The notes beneath the pieces are model-generated. The model worked only from the letters and a program-made list of their open reading frames with translations, made no database searches and was not told the DNA's origin. Made by a program: the position numbers and the translations under genes. From assembly GCF_030161555.1 (NCBI RefSeq), contig NZ_BSUK01000001.1:3534001-3598000 (forward strand): a stretch of DNA of 64,000 nucleotides, written 5' to 3'. Shown piece after piece: positions 19,200 to 27,576 of the stretch (position 1 is the stretch's first letter; each line of letters opens with the position of its first letter). This stretch comes from Luteimicrobium album (GTDB lineage: Bacteria > Actinomycetota > Actinomycetes > Actinomycetales > Cellulomonadaceae).

Positions 19200-20753
19200 A
19201 TGAGAAGACACCTCATCGCCCTGATGGCACTGGCGCTCCCCGCGGCGATCGCGGCCGTGGCACCGTCAGCCTCCGCACACGTCGCCGACCACGGCCACCA
19301 GCCCCACCCGACCACCGCCTGCGCCCCCGTCCGGCCCTCCGCGCCGGCCGGGACGCACGTCGACTCCGTGACCGCCGTCGCCCACACGGGCGGGACGATC
19401 TCCTTCCCGACCGCGTACCCGGCCGTCGGCCCGATCGCCGACGTCCCGGCCTGGTGCGACATCACCGTCACGGTGAGCCACCTCGGCGCGAACGACCACG
19501 TCAAGATCAAGGTCTCGCTCCCCCAGGACCGCTCGCTCTGGACGGGGCGCTTCCAGGCCGCCGGTGGCAGCGCGTACCTCGCGGGCGACCTCACCGACCC
19601 GGCCCCCGCGCTCGTCCAGGCGGTCAAGGCCGGGTACGCGGCCGGGGCCACCGACGCGGGCGTGGGACAGAACGCGATCGACGTGAGCGGCTGGGCCCTC
19701 ACGCCACGCGGCACCCTCGACACCGCGCTGCTGAAGAACTTCTCGACGCGGTCGCTGCACGACCTCGCCGTCGTCGGGAAGGACGTGGCCCGGCAGTTCT
19801 ACGGGCGCTCGGTCACGTACGCGTACTGGAACGGCTGCTCGACGGGCGGCCGGCAGGGCTACGCCGAGGCCCAGGACCACCCGACCGACTTCCAGGGCAT
19901 CCTCGCGAACGCCCCCGCGATCAACTGGGACCGGTTCGCCATCGCCACCCTGTGGTCCCAGGCGGTCTTCAACGAGGAGCACGTGCAGCCGAGCCCCTGC
20001 GAGCTGCAGGCGTTCACCGACGCCGCCGTCAAGGCGTGCGACACCCTCGACGGGCACAAGGACGGCATCATCGACGACCCGTCGAAGTGCGACTGGGACG
20101 CCCGGCGGCTGGTCGGGACGAAGGTCGTGTGCGACGGCCAGGAGATCATCATCTCCCGCGCGACGGCCGACGCCGTCCGGAAGATCTGGGAAGGCCCGAC
20201 CACACCGTCGGGCAAGCAGCTCTGGTACGGCCCGAACAAGGGCGCGAACCTCGACTCGCTCGCCGCGTACGGTGCGCCGTTCGTCGTGGCCTCACAGTGG
20301 GCCCAGTACTTCGTGACCCGTGACCCGTCGCTCGACCTCACGCGGCTGACGTACGACGAGTTCTACCGGCTCTACGCGTCCTCGCAGCGTCAGTTCCACG
20401 ACGTCATCGGCACGGACGACCCCGACCTGCGGGCGTTCGCACGGTCGGGCGGCAAGCTCATCACCTGGCACGGCCAGGCGGACCAGCTCGTCCCGACGCA
20501 GGGCACCGTGGACTACAAGCAGCGCGTCGACGGACTGCTCGGGTCGCGGAACGTGGACTCGTTCTACCGGCTCTTCCTGCTGCCGGGCGTCGACCACTGC
20601 GCGGGCGGGACAGACCTGACGAACGCCCTCGACTCGCTCGTGACCTGGGTGGAGAAGGGTCACGCCCCGGCGACGCTGAGCGCGACGATCACGCAGCCCG
20701 ACGGCGCCACGGTCACCCGGCAGGTCCGGCCGTTCGCGGCTGCCCGCCACTGA
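19200..20753 (+). CDS. Secreted tannase/feruloyl esterase family hydrolase
   Basis: A 517 aa exported alpha/beta hydrolase. MRRHLIALMALALPAAIAAV followed by APSASAH is a clear signal peptide with cleavage after SASA. The family's CS-D-HC arrangement is visible: nucleophile S214 with C213 in WNGCSTGGRQG, the Asp in WHGQADQLVP, and the His-Cys pair in GVDHCAGG, where the two cysteines form a disulfide. Members cleave gallate or feruloyl esters of plant polymers or aromatic polyester monomers. The substrate is not readable here. A 16-bp hairpin terminator follows. An upstream in-frame GTG (19191) is less likely than ATG 19200. Confidence 0.9.
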   Translation: MRRHLIALMALALPAAIAAVAPSASAHVADHGHQPHPTTACAPVRPSAPAGTHVDSVTAVAHTGGTISFPTAYPAVGPIADVPAWCDITVTVSHLGANDHVKIKVSLPQDRSLWTGRFQAAGGSAYLAGDLTDPAPALVQAVKAGYAAGATDAGVGQNAIDVSGWALTPRGTLDTALLKNFSTRSLHDLAVVGKDVARQFYGRSVTYAYWNGCSTGGRQGYAEAQDHPTDFQGILANAPAINWDRFAIATLWSQAVFNEEHVQPSPCELQAFTDAAVKACDTLDGHKDGIIDDPSKCDWDARRLVGTKVVCDGQEIIISRATADAVRKIWEGPTTPSGKQLWYGPNKGANLDSLAAYGAPFVVASQWAQYFVTRDPSLDLTRLTYDEFYRLYASSQRQFHDVIGTDDPDLRAFARSGGKLITWHGQADQLVPTQGTVDYKQRVDGLLGSRNVDSFYRLFLLPGVDHCAGGTDLTNALDSLVTWVEKGHAPATLSATITQPDGATVTRQVRPFAAARH

Positions 20754-20775
20754 TCTCCGCCCCCACCGAGCAACG

Positions 20776-20812
20776 ACGACGGCGGCCCCGGCACTCCCGG
20801 GGTCGCCGTCGT
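20776..20812 (+). terminator. Hairpin terminator after the esterase
   Basis: ACGACGGCGGCCCCGG pairs with CCGGGGTCGCCGTCGT over 16 bp with one G-U pair and a 5-nt loop. Confidence 0.7.
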
Positions 20813-20847
20813 GCGTCGTGGGCCTCGACGCCGTCGCGGGCCGGGCA

Positions 20848-20853
20848 TAGCGT
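20848..20853 (+). promoter_or_regulatory. -10 box for the DUF2277 gene, probable leaderless start
   Basis: TAGCGT ends 6 nt before ATG 20860. Confidence 0.5.
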
Positions 20854-20859
20854 CGAAGC

Positions 20860-21209
20860 ATGTGCCGCAACATCACGACCCTGCGCGGTCTCGAGCCGCC
20901 CGCGACGTCCGAGGAGGTCGAGGCCGCCGCGCGCCAGTACGTGCGCAAGGTGACCGGCGTCCAGAAGCTCAGTGACGCGACCCGAGACGCGTTCGAGGCC
21001 GCGGTCGCCGCGGTGGCCGCCGCGACCGAGCAGGTGCTCGACGAGCTGCCCGAACGTCGCACTCCCCTCCCACGCTGCCGCCGCTGCGGCGCGCCGAGGT
21101 CCAGGAGCGGATCGCCCGCCGGATGGCCGAGCGTGAGGAGCACGAGCGCCTGCACGAGCTCAGTCTGGCGCACGAGCACACCGACGACGGGTCGGTCGTC
21201 CGGGCCTGA
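20860..21209 (+). CDS. DUF2277 family protein, one frameshift
   Basis: About 116 aa after repair. MCRNITTLRGLEPPATSEEV, AARQYVRKVTGVQK and FEAAVAAVAAATEQVLDEL match the conserved N-terminal core of DUF2277, a short cytoplasmic family of unknown function. A missing C at 21069-21071 moves the C-terminus (RRAEVQERIARRMAEREEHE) into another frame, ending with TGA at 21207. The start follows a leaderless-type -10 box. Confidence 0.8.
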
Positions 21210-21261
21210 GGCCGGGAAAAAGCGCTGGCGAGCACGCGTCGCGGACCGTAGGTTCGCCGGC

Positions 21262-21390
21262 ATGCGTCGTGAAGCGTAGGGACCGCGCGTCCCCTGAGCA
21301 ACCCGAGCGGACTCACGCGTCCGCGCGGCGTCGGATGCCGGAACTCCACGGGTGGACGGTCCTCCGTCCGGTCCCGCGCACGAGCACGCC
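21262..21390 (+). promoter_or_regulatory. Possible leader region of the MFS transporter (short ORF and hairpins)
   Basis: A five-codon ORF (MRREA then TAG, 21262-21279) is followed by GGGACCGCGCGTCCC-type pairing at 21279-21293 and by GGACGG-tcct-CCGTCC at 21355-21370. The transporter start is at 21430. The layout resembles a translation-coupled leader, but no promoter or ribosome-binding site for the short ORF is evident, so it may be coincidence. Confidence 0.2.
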
Positions 21391-21429
21391 CGGGACCTCT
21401 CCTCCGCCCCCGCTCAGGAAACGGTTCCC

Positions 21430-22720
21430 ATGCCTCGCGTCCTTCCCTCGCGCCGTCCCCTCCCCTCCAGGTCCGTGCCGACCTACGCCGCGCGGGTCTT
21501 CGTGGTCTACGCGGCCTCGTCGAGCCTGCTGTTCGCGCTCATGTCCACGCTCCTGCTCCTGTTCCAGGTCGAGGTCGGGCACCTGACCCCCGCACAGCTC
21601 GTGGTGGTCGGCACCGTCCTGGAGGCCACGTGCTTCCTCGGGGAGGTCCCCACCTCGGTGATCGCCGACGCGTGGTCGCGTCGCACCTCGGTCCTGACCG
21701 GCTTGATCGTCATGGGCGCCGGCACCCTGCTCCAGGGGTCGCGTCGTTCGGTGCGATCATCGCCGCCCAGGTCGTGTGGGGCCTCGGCTACACCTGCATC
21801 TCCGGTGCGGTCGACGCCTGGGTCACCGACGAGGTCGGACCCGCGCACGTCCAGCCGGTCTTCACCCGCGCCACGCGGGCGGGCCTGGCCGCCGGGTTCG
21901 GCGGCACCGTGCTCGCCGGGGCGCTCGGCGTCGTGAGCCTGCGGCTGCCCTGCTCGCGGCGGGCGCCGGCTTCCTCGGCCTGGCCGCCTGGATGTCGGTG
22001 ACCATGCGGGAGGACCGGGTTCGCGCCGGCGCGCCGTCGGAGCGCGCCCGCTTCCGCGACCTCGTCCGCACGTTCCGGACGGGCGTGCGCGCGGCGCGCC
22101 GCTCCCGCGTCGTCAGCGGGCTGGTGCTCGTCAGCCTGCTCGCCGGGCTGTCCACCGAGGTCTTCGACCGGCTCTGGACGTCGCAGGTCGTCGACGCGTG
22201 GGGCGGGCCGACGGCGTTCGGCATCACGAGCGGCGCGGCCTGGTTCACGGTCTTCGCGCTGGTCGGTTCCGCGCTCGCGCTGCTGGCGTCCCTGCTCGTC
22301 GACCGGTGGCGGCCTGCGATGCTGCGGCACGCGCACCCGCACCGGCTCCTCGCGGTGCTGACCGCGCTCCAGGTGGCCGGCGTCGTCGGCTTCGCGACCT
22401 CGGGAAGCCTCGCGCCCGCGCTCGCAGCGATGTGGGTGCGGGACGCGGCACGTGCCGTCGCGCAGCCGGTGCAGGCCGCCTGGCTGCACCGCAGCATCGA
22501 CTCGGACACGCGCGCCACCGTCGCTTCGCTGACGGGCCAGGCGGACGCGCTCGGCCAGGTCGTCGGCGGACCGCCGCTCGGGGCGCTCGCGAGCCGCACG
22601 TCGGTCCCGCTCGCCCTGCTCGTGTCGGCGGCCGTGTACGCGCCCGCGATCGAGGTCTTCCGCCGTCTCCGGCCAAATCCGCGACCCACCGGGCACGAGG
22701 CGGCACCGCGGAATAGTTGA
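21430..22720 (+). CDS. MFS transporter, two frameshifts
   Basis: About 430 aa after repair, with around 12 hydrophobic helices. Helix 1 is ARVFVVYAASSSLLFALMST. The loop after helix 2 contains GEVPTSVIADAWSRRTSVL, the MFS motif-A-like segment. RLWTSQVVDAWGGPT and AARAVAQPVQAAWLHRSIDS lie in the second half. Missing bases at 21735-21738 and 21948-21950 break helices 3 and 5. AGGAAA precedes ATG 21430. Such proteins usually export drugs or metabolites; the substrate is unknown. A TTGA/TCAA repeat overlaps its stop and may control the next gene. Confidence 0.82.
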
Positions 22721-22728
22721 TGCGTCAA
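22717..22728. promoter_or_regulatory. Possible operator before the NADP-dependent reductase
   Basis: TTGATGCGTCAA has TTGA/TCAA half-sites in an AT-rich patch covering the previous stop codon and 16 nt before GTG 22744. MarR- or HxlR-type regulators bind such sites. The centre is not self-complementary. Confidence 0.3.
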
Positions 22729-22743
22729 TGAAGTTCTGTCGTC

Positions 22744-23445
22744 GTGGGCAACCTCGAGCAGACCGAAGTCCGGACCATCGCCATCCTCGGCGCCGGCAAG
22801 CTGGGCACCGTCCTCGCGCGCCTCGCGGCCGCAGCCGGGTACGAGGTGCTCGTCGCCGGCTCGGGCGACCCCCGGCGGATCGCGCTGACCGTCGAGGTCC
22901 TGGCCCCCGGCGCGGTCGCCACGACCGCGACCGACGCCGCAGCCCGAGGCGACGTCGTCGTCCTGGCCCTGCCCCTCGGCAAGTACCGGACGCTGCCCGT
23001 CGAGGCGCTCCGCGGCACGCTCGTGGTCGACGCCATGAACTACTGGTGGGAGGTCGACGGGGAACGCGACGACCTCACCGACCCACGGACGTCGTCGAGC
23101 GAGCTCGTCCAGGAGCTCCTGGAGGGTGCGCGCGTGGTCAAGGGCTTCAACCACCTCGGATACCACGACCTCGACGAGGGTGCTCGTCCCGCGGGCAGCC
23201 CCGACCGCAAGGCCGTCGCGATCGCCGGGGACGACGCGACCGACCTCGCCGTCGTCGCCGGGATCGTGGAGCGGCTCGGGTTCGACCCGGTCGTCGCGGG
23301 GACGCTCGCCGACGGCGTCCACCTCGAACCCGGCACCGAACCGTTCGGAGCGGGCGTGGGCGCTGACGAGCTGCGCGGCATGATCGACCGGTTCGCGGAG
23401 AGCGACCGGGGACGCGTCGTGCTGGCCGCCCGCGCCGCACGCTGA
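22744..23445 (+). CDS. NADPH-dependent F420 reductase-like (NAD(P)-binding) protein
   Basis: A 233 aa Rossmann protein. [20 protein letters not shown] is the GxGxxG dinucleotide-binding start, then [24 protein letters not shown] and [16 protein letters not shown]. It belongs to the NADP-oxidoreductase/F420-dependent NADP reductase superfamily, where the VVDAMNYW and KGFNH segments are typical. Its electron acceptor could be F420 or another small molecule. GTG 22744 is the only start near the Rossmann motif. It converges with an ECF sigma gene. Confidence 0.78.
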   Translation: MGNLEQTEVRTIAILGAGKLGTVLARLAAAAGYEVLVAGSGDPRRIALTVEVLAPGAVATTATDAAARGDVVVLALPLGKYRTLPVEALRGTLVVDAMNYWWEVDGERDDLTDPRTSSSELVQELLEGARVVKGFNHLGYHDLDEGARPAGSPDRKAVAIAGDDATDLAVVAGIVERLGFDPVVAGTLADGVHLEPGTEPFGAGVGADELRGMIDRFAESDRGRVVLAARAAR

Positions 23446-23448
23446 GAG

Positions 23449-23468
23449 CCCGGCTCCGCACGGCCGGG
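23449..23468. terminator. Hairpin between convergent reductase and sigma-factor genes
   Basis: CCCGGC pairs with GCCGGG over 6 bp with an 8-nt loop, followed by further G residues. Weak but well placed. Confidence 0.35.
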
Positions 23469-23484
23469 GGCACCCTCGCCCGTC

Positions 23485-24405
23485 TCAGGGCACGACGACG
23501 TCGAGGTCGGCGAGCAGGGCCGATGCCGCGAGCACGTCGATCCGCGTGATCCGGCCGCCCTCGATCCGGACGGCGTAGACGCCGCGAGGGACACCGCCCG
23601 GCGCGTAGACGGCGCCGGGGATCCCGTCGACCAGGGCGACCGAGGCACCGGCGGCGCGCCCCGCGAACACGCGCGCGACCGCGTCAGCCCCCGTGATCGA
23701 GGAGGCGAGGAGCGGGGCGCCCTGGTCGGCGTGCGGGGCGGCGGCGGCGATCACGGCATCGTCGGCACGGAGCTCGACGTCAGGGTCGAGGAGCTGGAGC
23801 AGCCCGCCGAAGTCGCCCTCGCGTGCCGCACGGAGGAACACCTCGACCGCGTCGGTGTGGCGGCTCCGGTCGCCCTCGGGGTCGGCGCCCCGCACCTTCC
23901 GTCGAGCCCTCGACGCGAGCTGCCTGGCCGCCGCGGGCGAGCGCTCGACCACGGGTGCGACGTCGTCGAACGAGAGCCCGAAGACGTCGTGGAGCACGAA
24001 CGAGAGCCGCTCGAGCGGGCCCAGCGAGTCGAGGACGGCGTCGAGGGCGAGCGCGACGTCCTCCGTGCGCAGCGCCGTCTGCTCGGGCCCCTCGACCGTC
24101 AGGTCCTCGGCGGCACCCGACTCGTCCGGCAGCTCGTCGCCCCACGTGTCCGGACGGGCTCCCCGGCGCCGCAGGTGGTCGATGCACGCGCGCGAGACGA
24201 CGGTGGTCAGCCACGCCTCGAGGTTCTCGATCGTGGTGGCGTCGGTGCGCTGCAAGCGCAGCCATGCCTCCTGCACCACGTCCTCGGCGTCCCAGGCGGA
24301 CCCGAGCGTGCGGGTCGCGATGGCACGCAGCCGGGGCCGCTGCGCGACGAAAGCGTCGGCGAGCTCGTCGGACGTCACGCCCTGGAGGGTGTTCGTCGGT
24401 GCCAC
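23485..24405 (-). CDS. ECF41-type RNA polymerase sigma factor with SnoaL-like C-terminal domain
   Basis: 306 aa. Sigma region 2 reads AQRPRLRAIATRTLGSAWDA, AEDVVQEAWLRLQR. Region 4 is LGPLERLSFVLHDVFGLSFD followed by VAPVVERSPAAARQLASRAR. A C-terminal NTF2/SnoaL-like domain (VFLRAAREGDFGGLLQLLDP to the end) is the hallmark of ECF41/SigJ-type factors, in which it tunes activity in place of an anti-sigma factor. GTG 24405 follows AGGAA. It is divergent from an FAD oxidoreductase whose upstream region contains the ECF41 -35 motif TGTCACA, so that gene is its probable target. Confidence 0.88.
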   Translation of the reverse strand: MAPTNTLQGVTSDELADAFVAQRPRLRAIATRTLGSAWDAEDVVQEAWLRLQRTDATTIENLEAWLTTVVSRACIDHLRRRGARPDTWGDELPDESGAAEDLTVEGPEQTALRTEDVALALDAVLDSLGPLERLSFVLHDVFGLSFDDVAPVVERSPAAARQLASRARRKVRGADPEGDRSRHTDAVEVFLRAAREGDFGGLLQLLDPDVELRADDAVIAAAAPHADQGAPLLASSITGADAVARVFAGRAAGASVALVDGIPGAVYAPGGVPRGVYAVRIEGGRITRIDVLAASALLADLDVVVP

Positions 24406-24458
24406 AGAAGTTCCTCACGTCGGTCCTGGCAGCCGTCCGCCGCCGCATCACATCGTCG

Positions 24459-24465
24459 TGTCACA
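24459..24465 (+). promoter_or_regulatory. ECF41-type -35 element (TGTCACA)
   Basis: TGTCACA matches the -35 motif described for ECF41 promoters. CGAC lies 16 nt downstream, one base off the expected CGTC -10. The start would be about 35 nt before ATG 24524 of the FAD oxidoreductase. Confidence 0.5.
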
Positions 24466-24523
24466 TCCTCGCGGCCGCATCCGACGTAGCGGCGTACCCC
24501 CCGGAACACGGAAGGACCCCGCC

Positions 24524-25852
24524 ATGACCAGCTCCGCCTCCCCCGCCACCTCCCACCCCCACGCCGCCCTGCGCACCGCCGTCCGCGGGAGGGTCTGGCT
24601 GCCCGGCGACGCCGACTTCGACGAGGCGCGCCTGCCCTGGAACCGTGCCGTCGACCAGCCGGCGGCCGCCGTGGTCGAGGCCGCGAACGCCGACGACGTC
24701 GCAGCCCTGATCCGCTACGCGGGCGACCACGGCGCGACCGTCGCCACCCAGCCGAACGGGCACGGGGCGACGGGCCGCACCCAGGACGCGATCGTCCTGC
24801 GCACCGGGCCGCTCGACTCGATCACGATCGACCCCGCGGCGCGGCGCGCGGTGATCGGCGCCGGCGTCCGGTCGGGCGCGCTCCAGGCGGCCGCAGCCGA
24901 GCACGGGCTCACGGCCCTACCGGGCAGCTCTCCCGTCGTCTCGGTGACCGGGGTCGTCCTCGGCGGCGGCCTGTCCTGGTTCGGCCGTGCGTTCGGCTGG
25001 GTCGCCGACAGCGTCACGGCGTTCGACGTCGTGGACGCCCAGGGTCGGCCGCAGCACGTCACGGCGGGTTCCGACCCCGAGCTCTTCTGGGCCCTGCGCG
25101 GCGGTGGCGGCGACTACGCCGTCGTCACCGCGGTGGAGCTCACGCTGCACGACGCGCCCGAGGTCTTCGGCGGCCGCGTCCTGTGGGCCGGCGAGCACAC
25201 GGCGGCCGTCGTCGCCGCGTACCGGTCCCTGACGGCCGACGCGCCGGACGAGCTCACCGCGTGGCTGTCGCTCGCCCAGTTCCCCGGCTCGGACGCCGTG
25301 GTCGCGATCGACGTCACGTACCTCGGGGACGAGACCCGCGCGAGGGCCCTCCTCGCCGGGCTCGACGACCTTCCCGCACCGGTCGCCGACTCGCGCCGGA
25401 CCATGACCGTTGCCGAGCTCGGCAACATCACCGCCGAGCCGACCGACCCGGCCGCCGGGCTCTCGCGCACCGAGCTGCTTACGGCCCTCGACGACGACGC
25501 CGTCGCGACCCTGCTCGCGAAGCCGGTCGCCCCGCTCGTGGCCGTGCAGGTCCGGCACCTCGGCGGCGCCCTCGGCCGGCGGTCCGACAGCCCGCACGGC
25601 CGCCTGACCGAGCCGTACGCGGTCTACCTCTTCGGGCTCCCCCTCGGCCCGGACGTCACCGCGGCGGTCACGGCTCGGCAGGCCGAGCTCGCGGCGGCGC
25701 TCCCGACGAGCGGCCGCAAGCCCGTGACGTTCCTCGCTCCCCACGAGACCCTCGCGGACGCGCTCGACGAGGCCTCGATCGCGCGGCTGCGTGCGCTCAA
25801 GGCGGACCGTGACCCTCGCGGAGTCCTGCGGAGCAACTTTCCCGTGCGCTGA
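24524..25852 (+). CDS. FAD-binding (PCMH-type, BBE-like) oxidoreductase
   Basis: A 442 aa flavoprotein of the vanillyl-alcohol-oxidase superfamily. PWNRAVDQPAAAVVEAANAD and VAALIRYAGDHGATVATQPN mark the FAD PP-loop region. AGVRSGALQAAAAEHGLTAL, SVTGVVLGGGLSWFGRAFG and LFWALRGGGGDYAVVTAVEL are typical of berberine-bridge-like oxidases, and DPRGVLRSNFPVR is the usual C-terminus. No signal peptide. The His that normally binds FAD covalently is not obvious, although GHG occurs nearby. Divergent ECF41 sigma and a TGTCACA box suggest sigma-dependent expression. Substrate unknown. Confidence 0.85.
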   Translation: MTSSASPATSHPHAALRTAVRGRVWLPGDADFDEARLPWNRAVDQPAAAVVEAANADDVAALIRYAGDHGATVATQPNGHGATGRTQDAIVLRTGPLDSITIDPAARRAVIGAGVRSGALQAAAAEHGLTALPGSSPVVSVTGVVLGGGLSWFGRAFGWVADSVTAFDVVDAQGRPQHVTAGSDPELFWALRGGGGDYAVVTAVELTLHDAPEVFGGRVLWAGEHTAAVVAAYRSLTADAPDELTAWLSLAQFPGSDAVVAIDVTYLGDETRARALLAGLDDLPAPVADSRRTMTVAELGNITAEPTDPAAGLSRTELLTALDDDAVATLLAKPVAPLVAVQVRHLGGALGRRSDSPHGRLTEPYAVYLFGLPLGPDVTAAVTARQAELAAALPTSGRKPVTFLAPHETLADALDEASIARLRALKADRDPRGVLRSNFPVR

Positions 25853-25916
25853 CCTGTCACGTCCGGGGCGACTGTCCGGTGGACGTGGTGAGACCCACCG
25901 GACCGGGAGGTGCGAC

Positions 25917-26023
25917 GTGAAGAGGAATCCTCGTCGCCGGCGCGGCCGCCGACGTCGGCCGCGAGCCCGGCCGCCGACGGCCTCGCGGGCGACGGCGGCC
26001 GGGCACCGCAGCATCCGGCCCCG
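25917..26023 (+). other. Arg-rich open stretch, possibly a decayed Rossmann N-terminus
   Basis: GTG 25917 is preceded by GGGAGGT at good distance. As read, the frame gives an Arg-rich peptide ([18 protein letters not shown]) that looks non-genuine. Dropping one A at about 25925 would read VKRILVAGAAADVGRE, like the start of an NmrA/SDR protein. No continuation is found before the stop of the opposite gene. Either chance or a remnant. Confidence 0.2.
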
Positions 26024-26511
26024 TCAGCGCGGTGTGAGCCGGTACGCGCGCGACCCCGCGCCCACGCGGCGACGAGGTCGTCGGGCGCGGGCGTGCCGTC
26101 GTCGTCCCGGCGCACGTCATTGAGGGACGCGAAGGTCCGGTTCTCCCGGCACATCACCGCGTAGGCGGCCACGACGTCCTCGCGCGAGGTGAGGACCTCG
26201 ACGTCCACGGTGCGACGCCGTCCCCGCAGCCGGACCTCGAGCGGCTCGCCCGTGCGCAGGTTCCGGCCCCACCGAGCCGGTGTCCCGACCAGCAGCGCGC
26301 CGTCGTGCGGCACGTAGGCGACCGGGACCGTGTACCGCGCCCCGGACTTGCGTCCGACGACGTACAGGGTGATCAGTCGCCGCCCCGCGAGCCGGTCGAG
26401 GCCCGGGGTGCGCAGCACCCCGCGGACGACCCGGTTCGCCAGGCCCTGCGCGGCGATCGTGCGCGACTCCCCGGTGGTCTGGGGGACGTCGCCGGTGGTG
26501 GGCTCGCTCAT
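26024..26511 (-). CDS. Deazaflavin-dependent nitroreductase (DDN)-family protein, one frameshift
   Basis: About 162 aa after repair. LITLYVVGRKSGARYTVPVA, then DGALLVGTPARWGRNLRTGE and LEVRLRGRRRTVDVEVLT match the split-barrel nitroreductase/F420H2-dependent quinone reductase family. A missing base in the run at 26054-26057 hides the natural end; with it restored the protein ends WARGSRAYRLTPR at 26024. GAGGAGGAGC lies before ATG 26511. It is divergent from the second ECF41 sigma gene with only 80 nt between, so it is a likely target or functional partner. Confidence 0.75.
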
Positions 26512-26591
26512 GGTCTCGCTCCTCCTCGTTACGTTGGTCGCGTGCGGACCGTCTACCCGGTGGACGGACCACGAGAACCGGAGGTAACACG

Positions 26592-27500
26592 GTGGACGAC
26601 GCGGCACTCTTCGAACCGCACCGGGCGCACCTGCGCGGGGTGGCGTACCGCATGCTCGGCTCGCTGTCCGAGGCCGACGACGCGGTGCAGGAGGCCTGGT
26701 TGCGCCTCGCCCGGTCCGACACCGACGGCGTCGTGAACCTCCGTGCCTGGCTCACGACGGTCGTCTCGAGGGTGTGCCTCGACATGCTGCGGTCACGGGC
26801 CTCGCGCCGCGAGGACCCCCTCGACGTGCACGTGCCCGACCCCGTCGTCCGGCTCCTGCCCGGCCCCGGAACCGAGGCCCCGGAGGGCCCGGAAGACCGC
26901 GCCGTACTCGCCGACTCCGTGGGCCTCGCGCTCCTCGTCGTGCTCGACACCCTGTCGCCGTCCGAACGGCTCGCGTTCGTCCTGCACGACGTCTTCGCCG
27001 TCCCGTTCGACGAGATCGGAGTCGTCCTCGAGCGGTCCCCCGGCGCCGCGAAGCAGCTCGCCAGCCGGGCCCGCGCCCGGCTCCGTGCCGCCGGTCCGCA
27101 CGCCGACCCCGCCCGCGCGCGCGGCGCCGACGCCCGGCACCACCGCGACGTCGTGGAGGCATTCGTCGCCGCCTCGCGCGACGGGGACCTCGAACGGCTC
27201 GCCCGGCTGCTCGCCCCGGACGTCACCCTCCACGCCGACACCGGGGCCGGACCCGCCGGACCCTCCCGCACCGTCAGGGGCGCGGACGCCGTGATCGCGC
27301 AGGCCCGTCAGTTCGCCGCCCTCGCCACAGCAGCCCGCGTCGTCCTCGTCAACGGCGTCGCCGGGGTCCTCGTCGCCCCCCACGGCAAGCCGTTCGCCGT
27401 CCTCGGTTTCACCGTCGACGACGGCCTCGTCACCGAGCTCGACATCCTCGCCGACCCGGACCGGCTCGCCCGGCTCGACCTCACCGCCGTCCTCCCCTGA
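26592..27500 (+). CDS. Second ECF41-type sigma factor with SnoaL-like C-terminal domain
   Basis: 302 aa. Region 2 is HRAHLRGVAYRMLGSLSEAD then DAVQEAWLRLARS; region 4 is LSPSERLAFVLHDVFAVPFD then IGVVLERSPGAAKQLASRAR. The C-terminal NTF2-like domain begins at VVEAFVAASRDGDLERLARL and ends with DILADPDRLARLDLTAVLP, close to the ECF41 NPDKL-type end. GTG 26592 follows GGAGGTAAC. It is divergent from the DDN-family gene and lies 76 nt before the RNA repair operon in the same direction. The two ECF41 genes are only distantly similar, so they are not a recent duplication. Confidence 0.88.
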   Translation: MDDAALFEPHRAHLRGVAYRMLGSLSEADDAVQEAWLRLARSDTDGVVNLRAWLTTVVSRVCLDMLRSRASRREDPLDVHVPDPVVRLLPGPGTEAPEGPEDRAVLADSVGLALLVVLDTLSPSERLAFVLHDVFAVPFDEIGVVLERSPGAAKQLASRARARLRAAGPHADPARARGADARHHRDVVEAFVAASRDGDLERLARLLAPDVTLHADTGAGPAGPSRTVRGADAVIAQARQFAALATAARVVLVNGVAGVLVAPHGKPFAVLGFTVDDGLVTELDILADPDRLARLDLTAVLP

Positions 27501-27522
27501 GCCCGCGCGGCATCGAGCCCAA

Positions 27523-27562
27523 GGCTCCGACACAAAAGGAGCCCGACCGGCGGCGGGTCGGG
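27523..27562 (+). terminator. Two adjacent hairpins between the sigma gene and hen1
   Basis: GGCTCC-gacacaaaa-GGAGCC (27523-27543) and CCCGACC-7 nt-GGTCGGG (27542-27562) share two bases, so only one can form fully at a time. They may terminate sigma transcripts or regulate entry into the RNA repair operon. Confidence 0.4.
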
Positions 27563-27576
27563 TGGAGAATGCCGGA

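Noticed and set aside
23485..27500. The two ECF41 genes as a recent tandem duplication
   Set aside because: Their sequences differ throughout outside the family motifs, and their neighbours differ too.
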